Positions 11,985-23,900 of a DNA stretch of 64,000 bases are shown here, in pieces (positions within the stretch are counted from its first letter, which is position 1; each line of letters opens with the position of its first letter). This DNA is from Magnolia sinica (Eukaryota > Streptophyta > Magnoliopsida > Magnoliales > Magnoliaceae): positions 1,426,001 to 1,490,000 of the forward strand of contig NC_080583.1 of assembly GCF_029962835.1 (NCBI RefSeq), in the 5' to 3' direction. The position numbers and the translations under genes are program-made. The notes below the pieces were generated by a model. It searched no databases, had not been told where the DNA came from, and saw only the letters and a program-made list of their open reading frames with translations.

Positions 11985-12363
11985 ATCATACTCGGGCTGC
12001 TTATGAAGTTTGATACGCAGGCACTCATAAATTGTACATGTTCCGTATATTAACTCAAATAAACGGAGTAGATTGTGCATCCTACTCTCATCAACTCAGA
12101 AACCCAAGATGAGTTTGGTTAAACTATCCTAATATATGATTTTTAGACACTTGTTTGTGGAATTTGGACGGTTAGATATTTTATTTTTAACCCCAATAAA
12201 TGTCCACCAATCTGATGATTTTCTAATAAAATAACCTTTTTTTTGGTTCATGATATATCTATAAGGATAATCATAATTGGACGGTTAAATTTGATTACCT
12301 ATTTTCCACGTGTGCACCTCCTAAGTGCCTGTGTATCATCTATCACGTTCCGCCGGAGTATCA
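11985..12363. mobile_element. TGATACTC-type MITE, copy 1
   Basis: Left TCATACTCGGGC..GATACGCAGGCACTCA; right inverted TGATACTCCGGCGGAACGTG..GATACACAGGCACTTA. Interior AATTGTACATGTTCCGTATA is shared with copy 2. Confidence 0.7.
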
Positions 12364-12478
12364 AAGTTTTTCTCAAAGAAAAAAAACAAATTAAAAAAAG
12401 CAAGACTGACTTCTTTTGAGGATTTTTTTTCTTCTTAGGAATAGAACCAACCCAGTTACTTTAGGGGAAGAAATCATA

Positions 12479-12876
12479 TGATACTCTGGTTGGAAGGACG
12501 TTTTGATACACATGCACTCAGAACTTGTACACATGGCATATTTTAACTAAATTTAAACCGACTAAATTGCAATATCTACTGTATCTAAGTGGAAAAAAAA
12601 AAAAATATCAGATTGGTTGAAAAATCCTAACTACTGATTCTTAGTCGCTTGATTTTTGACATAAGAACCATTGGATGTTTTTCAGTTTTAACCGTCTGAT
12701 AAATGTCCACAATTCTAGTATTTAGCTAACCAAATAAAATATTTTTTATCGGGACACATCTAAACTGGTTCCCATGATTTGGACGGTTTAATTTGAATCA
12801 CTTTGTGCCACGTAAGCAATTTCTCAGAAATTTCTAACTGCCTGCGTACCATCCATCACACTCTGTCAGAGCATCA
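12479..12876. mobile_element. TGATACTC-type MITE, copy 2
   Basis: Left TGATACTCTGGTTGGAAGG..GATACACATGCACTCAGAA; right inverted TGATGCTCTGACAGAGTGTG. Same orientation as copy 1, 115 bp away. Confidence 0.7.
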
Positions 12877-13424
12877 AAGGTTTTTTTTTTCTGCCCTTTG
12901 CCGGATGCAACTGCTGCGAGTCTACAGAGAGGATTGCCATGTCCGCTCGCGAGAGTAAGTATCAGATTCCTACTCTCCCACACGCAGAAGCATCGGGGCC
13001 GTACATCAGGTGGGCCTCAACGTATATGTTCCCTACGTTGAAATTTCTGGGCCTGGGTGCCACGTGTATTTTGGATTAGGACAGGCAGTTTTCCGTAGCT
13101 GTCATTTCGCCCGTAGATTATGTGGGCCCATTGATGCTCGGCCAATGCCTGATTCTTTTCCGAGACATATGCATAGAAAGCCACAGATGAACGGCTCGGA
13201 TGTCACCTTGGTACATGCGGGTAGAGTGGGATTTGGAATTTGGCAGTCACCGGACTGGAATTCTCTGCACGACCTGTTTTACCTGTACGTAAAGCACTAA
13301 CGGCCTGTTATTACCAATGGCAGGGACTGTTCCCTGTTACCATAGGATAAGCTTAATTCCTTTTTTATTTGTAATACGGTGGTACATTGAAAGAATATAT
13401 CTATCATCATTTGAAACTATTGAC

Positions 13425-13690
13425 AATAACATATATGTGTTATATCTAAACCGTTCATTTGTTTTGTAACCTCATTTTATGACATGGGCCTAAAAATTAG
13501 GAAGATCCAAAACTTATGTGGCCCCAAAGAAGTTTTCAACAGTAAGTATTCAATCTCCATCGCTTTCTATGGCGGGGTCCACTTGAGCTTTAGATCTACC
13601 TGATTTTTTGGCCCATGCCTAAAATAATCTCTAAAAATAGGTGGACGGTGTGGATATAGTCCACACATCATGGTGGGACCTATACAACTT
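13425..13690. mobile_element. GTGGGCC-type MITE, short form
   Basis: ACATATATGTGTTATATCTA with AAACCGTTCATTTG on the left; GGTGGACGGTGTGGATATAG with CACACATCATGGTGGGACC inverted on the right; AAAAATTAGGAAGATCC in the arm. Confidence 0.65.
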
Positions 13691-14397
13691 GCTAACATTG
13701 AGTGATATTAGCATGGGACCCGATACGATTCCATCTAGCCAAGCTTTTCCACTCTTCCCATGGAGTGGCATTGGCACAGGACCAGATGCAATTCCATCCC
13801 CTAAGCCCATCTAATCCAAGCCGGCCAAACCTGCCCTAATTTCTTTTGGTGGGAATATGTAAAATCCACTCCGTTCATCTGGTGAGATTCTAGATTTTAG
13901 GCCATGCTGCCAAAAACAATCTAGATCAACAGCTCAGGTGGGCCACACCACAAGAAATGGGGATGGGACGCCAACGGTATGTTTGCGTGTGGGCCACCAT
14001 AATGCTTATCTTTCATCAAATCCGTTAATCGTCTGTAAATCAATGAGATTAAGGTAACATACGCAAAAAATCAGTTTCATTCCATACTCATCCTGTCACA
14101 AAGCATGACTTTCAAAGGCCGAAAATCACATTGTTTCTCCTGGTATAGCTCGTCAGAATTTTCTATTGGGATGATATTTGTTTTTATCGTTTAAATAAGG
14201 TTTCAAAACTGATGGACGGATTAGATTTTTCGTAGAATCCATGGTGGCAGCAAAGGGCTTGTGTTTTACTGTTTAAAACAGGTGCTGTAGATTGTTCCAG
14301 TCCATCCGTCCCATCACCCTCTTGGGGCAGATGACGCGGATGGATGGAAGTGGATTGCCTGTGACCTCGGGCACAGAGATATTCCTGTGCCCGGGAA

Positions 14398-14808
14398 TGT
14401 GTGGGGCCCACAGAGATGTAAGTGACAAATCCACTCCGTCCATCTGTTTTGAAAGACCGCAATAGAATAGAATCTAAAAATCAAGTGGATCCAAAACTAA
14501 TGTGGGCCATACCTCACAAACACCGAGGATTTAACGTCTGAGGGTGACAGAAGTTTTGAATCAATATGATATTTATTCCGAAGGTTTATTTGAGTGTTAA
14601 AAACCCTATGAACGGTTTGGATGGTCTATGAAAGTCATGATTAGCTCCAGGAAAGTTTCAACGGTGGACCTCTGTTCCGACTGTTTCATTGGCGTGATCC
14701 ACTTGAGTTTTGAATTTTCATGATTTTTAGAATCCTGTTCTATTGCGGCCTTGAAAAGGTGATGGATGGAGTGGATTTTCAAGGACATACCTGGGGCCCA
14801 CAAAGCTC
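14398..14808. mobile_element. GTGGGCC-type MITE, tandem pair member 1
   Basis: Left TGTGGGGCCCACAGAGATGT with CCACTCCGTCCATCTG; right inverted GATGGATGGAGTGGATTTTC with CCTGGGGCCCACAAAGC. It is flanked by copies of a GCACAAGTATTCTGTGCCCC motif. Confidence 0.75.
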
Positions 14809-14904
14809 CGGCACAAGTATTCTGTGCCCCGGGTCCTAGGCAATCCATCTCCGACGCGAACTGCCCGAGACCCAGCACAGAAAGTTCCTGTAGTCGGAAA
14901 CTGT

Positions 14905-15365
14905 GGGGCCTACAAAGATGTACGGGACAAATCCACTCCATCCATCACTTTTGAAAGCCCACGATAGGATACGAGGAAAAAAAATCAGGCAGATTCAAAA
15001 CTCATGTGGGCCACATCAAACGAAACACTGGAAACGGAAACGTCCACCTTGGAGCCGACCATTTGCTTATATGCCATCCAAACCGTTCACAGGGTTATTA
15101 CCACTCGGATAAACTACAGGCACAAATACCATCCTGATATAGAACTTCTGTGGCCCTCGCAAAGTTTCCAAGGTTGGCACAAAAACTATCATGCTATAGA
15201 ACTTCAGTCCCACACGAAGATCATGGTCGGCTCGATGGTGGACGCTTCCGTTTACACTTTTTCATTTTGTGGTCTACATGAGTGTAGGATCTGTCTGATT
15301 TTTATAATACTATCTTATCGTGGTCTTGAAAAACTGATGGACGGAGTGGATTTGTTAACGCTAAA
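14905..15365. mobile_element. GTGGGCC-type MITE, tandem pair member 2
   Basis: Left CTGTGGGGCCTACAAAGATG with CCACTCCATCCATC; right inverted CTGATGGACGGAGTGGATTT. It is followed at 15452 by GCACAAATATTCTGTGCCCC, the same outer motif as at 14812, which suggests duplication of a unit of about 640 bases. Confidence 0.7.
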
Positions 15366-15399
15366 ACCTGGGTGAACAGATTTGATCTGGTACAAAAGC

Positions 15400-16744
15400 G
15401 AGTCCACTAGTGTATCATCAAAGACAAGATATAGAAGACCTCATGTGCTGAGCACAAATATTCTGTGCCCCGGGTCATAGGCAATCGGTACTTTAGCTTT
15501 CCTATATCGGGTCATCTTTTACTAATCCAAACCGTATATATGATGGCCCTCACTTTGAACGGGGGATATTCAAAGGGGAAAAGATCTTTATATTGGAACA
15601 TCTTAACCCTTGATCACCTGGATTTTTTCTTTGAATACAAATGGTCCATTTACTCTGTAAATAATGAAAGGTTCAAGATCTTCTAATACTGATATTTTTA
15701 TGGAAATGTTCCATCCAAAACGGGGACCAACGTATAAACGGCTGGTTTTTCTCTAAAAAGCACTAATCTAACGGCTAAAGTCCCGATGCATACATTTACA
15801 TTACGTAGGGATGTATTGTAGCAAACCTTACAGGTAAGAAGAAGATGAGATTCTTGAAACGCGATATTAAAAAAAAGTTAGGTTTGCCTCTGCCGCGACT
15901 GACCGTCCAGCGCATGTCGCTATCCACTGGGGCCCACATGCTAAAATTATTCCATGATTTGAACCGTCAATATTCTAGTTACTACCATATAAATTCTATT
16001 GCCAAAATCACGCTTCTTTAATTATCCTAACACTTGATTTTTAAAGTTAAATGTCAGCAATTGAAAAATTCATTTCCATTAAAGATAGTTACAGTTAACT
16101 CATCCTCTTAGATTTTTTTTATGGTAGCCTTGATAGCATAGACTACACCAAATGGACGGTTCCGATCATTGGATTACTCAGTATGGGAATCAGTAGGCAG
16201 CGACATACAATATTTCCTGAGTCGCAATAGAGGCAAACTGTACTGTTGGAAAAAGCGATTTGTTATCGGCACCCTCTCTGACAGATACATACATCCATTC
16301 TATGTACTATTTTATACCAAAAGGTAGAAAAGATGGGTCTCGTTATCAGCTGTAGTGGGCATAATTTAAATAGTGGTTCCACCTTGAAAAACAGAAATGC
16401 TGAGTCGACTCGCGCCAGGAGAGATAGAAGACGCGATTCGACATGAACGTACCTACGTGGAACACGTGTGATAGATCCAGTCCGTTCATCGTGTCCTGGC
16501 CACCTTGATTTCTCTAGTCGTAAAAACAAGGCCTTCTTTGATTGTACAGCAAGCCATTCTTCCAAACCGTCCATTTAACATCCACGTGTGGTCAAGGATC
16601 TGATTTATCGATTGAGAAGATGAACGGACAAGATCTCTCCTCTCGGGAATCGCACTAGTACTTTTTAAAATGCATTTTCTTTTCTTTTTTTGTTTTTTAT
16701 AGAATTTAGAAAAAAAGTGACTGAATTCTGAAAAGAAACGTATG
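15400..16744. other. Intergenic upstream of the deSI gene
   Basis: 15480-15830 is a MITE-like sequence (CAAACCGTATATATGATGGC, CTAACGGCTAAAGTCCCGAT, with relatives at 2.7, 6.8 and 10.5 kb). 15900-16740 has no recognised gene and should include the deSI promoter. Confidence 0.4.
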
Positions 16745-17987
16745 TAAATAGGGAGGAGAGAGACAGAGGGAGGGAGAGAGATCTTCACGTTCTTCTCTCC
16801 TTCTCTTCTCCTCTTCAGGCATTTCTGGTTTTTGGTATTTGAAAGAAATGCCTGAGATTCTTGAGGTGGTTTGAGTTTGTTTTAGCTCTTGGAGGGCGGT
16901 TTTTTCATGGTTCTTCGAAGGTGGTTTTTTTAGGTATGGATTTTGGTAAGTGGTTTTATCTTCTGTTCTTTTTAAAGATAATTTTTTCTCTCTGTTTTGG
17001 GTTTTTGGTTGAATTTATTTTCAAGGGTTTGGATATTTTATTATTATTTTCCATTTCTTGTTTTGAGTGGTTTTGTTGGCATTTTTTCCGATATTTAATA
17101 TATATATTTTTTTCAATTAAAAATCTGCTTGATGTGTTATTTTGATGTATGGGTTTTTTTTTTTAATTTTTAAAATCTTAATTTATATTTTCTGGTATTT
17201 TTTTTAATGAGAAATGACACAAATATCTGTGAGATTTTTTCTTGTTTTTAGGTTCTTTTTTATTTATTTTTTCAGATTTTTTTTTTTTTTTCCAGTTGAT
17301 CTGTTTTGGAAAATTTCCAAGATTTATGTCTTTCTGCAGTTGCATTTGTCCATCAATTAATTGGGAAAATGCAACAGATACCATTATGATTTTTTAAATT
17401 TCTTAGGGGTAATTTGGGAACACATATTTCCATGGAAAGTTTCCAGTAATGCAGAAACATTGGTCTATTTTGGTGGACTTTGAAATTTCTTGGTACTTCT
17501 TTGACTGGGCTATGATTATCTTTGAAAAAAGGTTTTATTTAGATATCTACAGTTTCCAGTCATTATCTTGTAAGAAATTCCTTCAATTATGTCATTTTCA
17601 TTATCATAAATGATGAATTTCGATAAAATATCTGGGTATGTTGAACCATTCGTTGATATTTAGTACTGGATTTGTTTGAGTTATATTCATTTGATTTTTT
17701 TAGACCTTTTGATAATTTTCCAAGAAAAACAAGCGGCTTTGCGATGCCACATTGATTCCAGTTTTTGCTAGTTCTGGGATACTTGGGAGTATTTAAATTT
17801 AATTCTTTTGATTTGTTAGCTTAACATTAAGAAGTAAAATAGACTCATTCTGTTTGCTGATTTTGCCTGAATTTTATTATTTTTGCAGATTTTTATTGCA
17901 ATCATTTTGTGGCATTGATGGCATTTGGGGAGGCTGGAATTGGGCATTGACCATTTCGGACTCTATTCATTCAAAGAGTCCGAAAAG
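16745..17987 (+). promoter_or_regulatory. Promoter end, CT-rich 5' UTR and leader intron of the deSI-like gene
   Basis: A TATGTAAATAG stretch near 16740 is followed by GA-rich then CT-rich leader sequence (16750-16820), typical of plant 5' UTRs. The likely donor is TTTTG|GTAAGTGG near 16945. A T-rich intron runs to the acceptor TTTTGCAG at 17888. Leader exon 2 (17889-17987) holds an 11-codon upstream ORF (17918-17950) before the main ATG. The transcription start and the donor choice are inferred; no transcript evidence is available. Confidence 0.5.
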
Positions 17988-20900
17988 ATGAGATCAGGGC
18001 CGAAGAAGGGCTGGAACTCTGTCCTCCCTTTTCGCCTTAGGGTAAAATCAGCTACCCGTTTCTGCATGTTCTCCAAGGTGCGGTCAGCTGGCCTGACTCC
18101 AGGAAATGCGCCGGTTTATCTCAATGTATATGACCTGACGCCCATGAATGGATATGTTTATTGGGCCGGACTCGGGATATTTCACTCTGGAGTTGAAGGT
18201 ATTGCGGTTTGCAGTCTTGTTTAAGTTTCAATTTCCTTTGATTGAGCAATGCTTTTCTTCTGCAGTTTAGATTTCTAGATATAATGCAATCAAAGTGGAT
18301 TGATTTTAGTTGCTTGTGCTTATTTGAGAGTTCTGAATTTTTGAACCTTTTCCATTCTTATATATGAGTCTATATGAGCGGCTATACTTAATTATCATGA
18401 ATTGAGAAATGTAATATCCGATGCAAATCTTGTGATATGAGGAAACAAAACTTTGAATTAATGTGGTTATCTCATCATTCCTTAAAAGAAATTTTAAGAG
18501 ATTTTTGGAGTGATGTTTTTGAGGACGACCTGAGTGTTTGCTTCTTTGTAAAACTAAAAGCTTTGAGGAAATACATGAGAGGAGATAGAGTAAGGAGATG
18601 TTTGGAGTTGAAAAGATATGAGGGAGAGTTGAATTTGAGGCGATCTTCCACTTTTGGAGTAGATGTGTTGGCTATAATTCTACAATGCTGATCTGACATC
18701 TTACAACAAGAACAGTTGAGAGACGTGAGCATGAGGGATTGCGTTGGAGGAGCTTCTCTAAAAGTACTGAGGTTCATGGGAACTTTTGCCTATTCCTGTC
18801 ACACAACCACCTGCTTCATCCAAAATTCATTTGGTGCAATAGGACTCCCACTAAGGAGTGGAGAAGAAGAAATCTATGATTATCTCTCTCTTGGAAAGAT
18901 ATGGAGTGGAGAAGAAGAAAGCTACGATTATCTCTCTTGGAAAGATATAGATGGATGATGAAGTGGGAGACTCCCACTAAGGTAGCGGAGTGGAGGTCGT
19001 TTCTTGGGCTCATCAACTACTATCAATGGTTCGGACCCACCTCCCTACTGGAAGTAGAAAGTCCAAAAGCAAATAAAGAAAAAATATATAAATATTGTAA
19101 TAGAAGCCTGAATGTTAGAGACACTCCATAGGTAGCAATGATAGTCACTTGGTGTGGGCCTTTAGATATCAAAATGGTTTTCTGGTTGTGCTTTGGATGA
19201 TTTTTTGCCTCATTAAAGTGAGCTATCAAGATATTCATACAGGGGAGTTGGATTCGGTCATTTGGGCAAAGAATATCCGTTGGGTTTTCTTAAGAAATTC
19301 TTTTCAAGAGAGATATTAGACCCTAGTACAATTAGTCAGGCATGATTTCTTGGTCCTCTGCAGCGAACTATGAAGATATATATTCTGACTATAGGAGATT
19401 CATAATGGGTCATTTAGGCAGAGGATCTCATCTGGTTTTGCTTGTGAAATGCTTTTTTAGAGTTCGAGTATTGTCTACTGGAAATACATGGTGCTCAGTT
19501 CTTCCAGCTTGCGCCCTTGCTTTCACATGATGGGCAACTTGGAAGATGGCTTTTCAACACGTATGTTTGAATTGAGAGTGTTAGCACTAGGGCTGTCGGG
19601 TCTTTGCATATTTTGCAGTCGTGCTTGCAAGATGGCTTTCATCTTTTATCGGAGTGCTCTTGGTATATAAAAAAAATGTATGGTCTAAACTAAGTTTGCA
19701 TCTTTAGTGCTTATATTGATCAGAATTTATTTACTCTACTGCCTATTTCTTGGATAATGCGGATTCGAAAATTTAGAAGTTGTGAAATGCAAAGACCTCT
19801 TTGGGGACCCGTAATCTATGGGATTTTTATCAAAATGGCCCCATGGTTTGGCTGATGCTATTCTTTGACTCCACTTTCCATTGCCTTATTTTGTTGGCCC
19901 TCTGATAGGTTTTGAAACTATCTAGGTACCAAAATGCCCTGCTGCAAGGCTGCATGCGTATGACGTTGAGCGATGAAAATGTTATGGGGCGTCTTTCCAA
20001 AAGTGGGGAGTGGGTCCCACTAAAATAAAATGAGTAGATTAGATCTTTTGTGGAATGGGCCCAATCTGATTTAGTGGGACCCGTTCCCCGCTTTTAGAAA
20101 GATGCCCCATAATGTCTTCAACATTCAATGTCATACGCTGGAGTAGGCCCAATCATGATTTAGTGGGACCCATTCCCCACTTTTGGGAAGACGCCTCGTA
20201 ACGTCTTCAACCCTCAATGTCATACGCATGCTAGCCTTGTAGAGGGGCATTTTGGTCTCTGAAAAGTTTAAGAACCTATCAGAGTGCCAAAAAAATAAGG
20301 CAATGGAAATTGAGGGCAAAGGCCAGCATTGGTCAAACTATGGGTCTATTTTGATAAAAATCCCTTAATGCATTTTAGATGCAAGGGTACTGTCACGGAA
20401 GACTTTTAATGTGCTTCACCAATACATTGATTCAGAGGCATAATGGTGGGTTTGGCCTACGAAGATTGGACGGGCCACTGGAGCACTAGTGAGTCTACTA
20501 TAGAACCTCGCAATGTATGTGAAGCCTCATGTAGGTTGGTTGAAGCTGACATTTGTTGCTAATGCAACTGAGGAATTTTAGGATCCTTGACATGAGGCTT
20601 GCACAGCATATTCTTTTCAGTTCTGATAAGTGGAGCCGATGTTTCAGTAATTTAGACCATTGGTTTGTTGCGTCCCGTGGCTGATGGATAATGTGATCCA
20701 AGCATCTCTCAGGTTGGAATTTCCCTGCACCAATCTTGGGCCCTTTTTCGGTTGAATGCGGACCATTGGTGTACTTCTCAACTGGCTATTTATAACCCAT
20801 ATTTTGGGAGGTTGGGATTTTGATGAAATCTTCTAGCATGATCCATCCATTGCAAGGCTTTAGAGGCCAATGGTTATGAGTATTGAGAAGTGGGCCCCAC

Positions 20901-23900
20901 TTGTTGGAATTGGAACCTGGAGTATCCTGTAAAGCCTGGTGTCGATGATCCTATAACTCACGCAATCTTCCTCTTGAGCTAACTGGTGCTAGGGGCTGGG
21001 TAGGTTTTGTTGTGCCTTCTCGAATGAGGTGGGATGTGTTGTTTTAGCTTTCAATGATCTAATTTGGATCAATTTACTACCTTGATTTTGCGTCTGTTGG
21101 AGTTTCCTTCATTTAGAATTGGTATTTTTGTAATGAGAGCAACTACCTAGATTCCAATACATTGCTTAAGTGAGATGCTCAACCTTCTTGGTAGGCTTAT
21201 CCATTCTGAACTTGGTGCACGCCAGGTCAGCCCACTTAGGATTGGATTTAGTTTGGCTTGTTTACTTCCTTGGAATGGGCTTTGGGCCTAGATTTTCAAG
21301 ACCAGTTGCTAACCAGGCAAGTTTTGGGCTTAGCGTGCAGAGCCCGGTGGTCTAAACACAGTTTATTAATTTATAATATTTATTACCAATTATTGGTACC
21401 TTATTTATTTTTAGCAAATGGTTGGTTTTGGTTTGTTTTTGGGTTGGGTTAGGGCTCGGGCTCAGGCAGATGATTTTAGCGGCTTATATTGAGTTGGGTC
21501 TCACCTCCCTTCCCCTTAAGCCTAGACATGGGCCCATGATTGTGGCCTGCGATGGGCTTTGGCTGGATTCAGGCATGTGTCCTAGTCCTTGGTTTCGTGG
21601 ATTTGCTAACTCCTTGGCACTCTCACCCATTAGGCATTCTTGCACTGCCCGAACACTACTTAGTCTATCGCGACTTGCATTCCCAAGTGCTAGGACCTGA
21701 GGACCAAGTGAGGATGTAAGAAACCATCAGAGAGTAAATGGGAAAGCTTGTATTACAGTAAGTAGAGAAGATTATAAGCCTAGGAATTCTTTAGAAACCC
21801 TACATCACTGTCTTGGATTATGCCACTTGTCACTCATGCCACAGCCATGACTACTGTAGATATTCCACTCTCCTAGTTACCAAAATCAATAGAGAATTCT
21901 GGATCCTTTCAAAGATCTCTATATGACACTTCTCTAAAGATTCTAGATCATCTTGGGTGTCTCTATACAATATGCACAGTCTCAGAGAAATCACATCCGC
22001 CAGCAGCCGAATCAATGTCTCTTTTCAAGGATTCGTCATGGTGTACAATATGCGCAGCCTAGTGTAGAAAATGAGCCAGATATGGCAAAATTCATTTAAG
22101 AACCTCCATGCCCATGACATCGGACTGGACATGGACAATCCCCAGCTTTGCATGCTTCTACAAGTGCCCTCATTGGTTCCCAGATTAGCAATCCCATTTA
22201 TGAGTCAGACCACAGGTTTTTTTTTGAAAGATAACGCAATTTCATTAAGAACTAAAAAAGAAGCCTAACAACACCCTGGTCCATAGCTCAAGTGGAGTGA
22301 AAGATACCTTGTTTCACCACTGAGGTCTTGGTATCGATTCCCTAGTGGGGGTGGCTAACAGTGAAGTGTACTGACGGTGGGTGTACTAACAAGCTAACAG
22401 AAAAAGAAAAAAAATGTTAAAACAAGAAAAGAAAAAAAGAAGCGAAACACAGAGAAGTCTGCTGAGGGGGCAGACAACACCAAACGAGAAAAAAACAAAA
22501 GAGAGAAAGGGGAAAAAACTAAATCTCGAGAAAAAGTAGATTGCAATCTTTCAGTTTGTCGTCATTGGAGGCCCATTCAAATAAGCAGCGCTTGGCCCTG
22601 GACGAAACAACCTGAGCAGAATTGGAAGAGTCACTAAAACATCTTCCATTCCGTTCTTCCCAAACGGACCACCAGATCGCAAGGAGAGCCATCCTCTAGA
22701 GTCTTGTTATTGGCTTGCCAATTGAAATCCTGTGCCAGGCAAATAGGAGGAGGTCAACCGATCTAGGAAGACAGCAGTTGATGTTGAAACGGGAGAGAAA
22801 ATCAGTCCAAATTTCTGAAATGAAAGACCAGTGAAGCAGCAGGTGTTCGACTGTTTCTTCATCCCGCATGCAACAGGCATATATTGGGGAGAAACATACC
22901 TCTTTTTCTCAGGTTATCAACAGTACGGATTTTCTTTTTGCTAACTATCCAGCTGAAAGACGAGAATTTAGGGGGCACAGGATATTTCCAGTAGAGATGG
23001 GGGGAGACGACTAACTGCTTCAGTCTTGCTGTTGAGCAGCAGATTGTAGAAAGAGCGAACTGAAAAGTCATGTTGTATCTTCTACTGTGTTGGGAATGTG
23101 CACTGTGTAAACCTTTCCATGGTTAAAAACATATCCAATTCTCTTTAAATTTATTAAAACAACCATGGAAATTCTGAGGTGCTGGCATGTCCATACAAAC
23201 TAATTTGTAATACAGATTTTTAGTGCAGAAATCCTTAAGATTTTTTATTTCCCGAAAAAAATCATTTACTTTTGCAAAGTCCCAAGACTATATTTTCAGA
23301 GGTGAAGTGACCAGAATGCCGATCATCTTTTTTCTGTCTCTCTATAGAAGTGATTGAATCAAGCATTATGGGGCCCACCTGATGTGTGTGTTCCATCCAA
23401 CCCGTCCAATCGGTGCAGTGCTCGTTTAGACAACCAAAAATTTGGCAATCCAATAGGTTGGCCACACCATAAAAACAATGCACATCAGGTGGGTCACATG
23501 AGAATTTTGAAAGGTTTTGGGTGGTTTACATTGTTTTCTATAGTGCCGCCCACTGCCTACACGAAGATTGGATTGGCCTGTGGGTTTTGTGCTGTCTAAT
23601 CATCGTGGTGTGGTGGAACTGTTGGACAAGTTGGATGTCATACATGCACCATGTGGGTCCCACAATGCTTGATTCCACCACTTGTGTAGACCAAAAAAAA
23701 AAAAGATAGAGAATTTTGGTCATTGCACTCTCCGGAAAAATTGGTTTGTGAGTTTAGAGATGTCACAGCTTTGCTTTTGGGAAAATTAGAAATATTGAGG
23801 ATTTTCACAATATAAGTGCCTTGGCAATATTAAAAGAAATACTTGTATATAATACCAGTTCAGACCAGCTGAAGTTATGGTAAGAGGTCTTGAAATGTAG

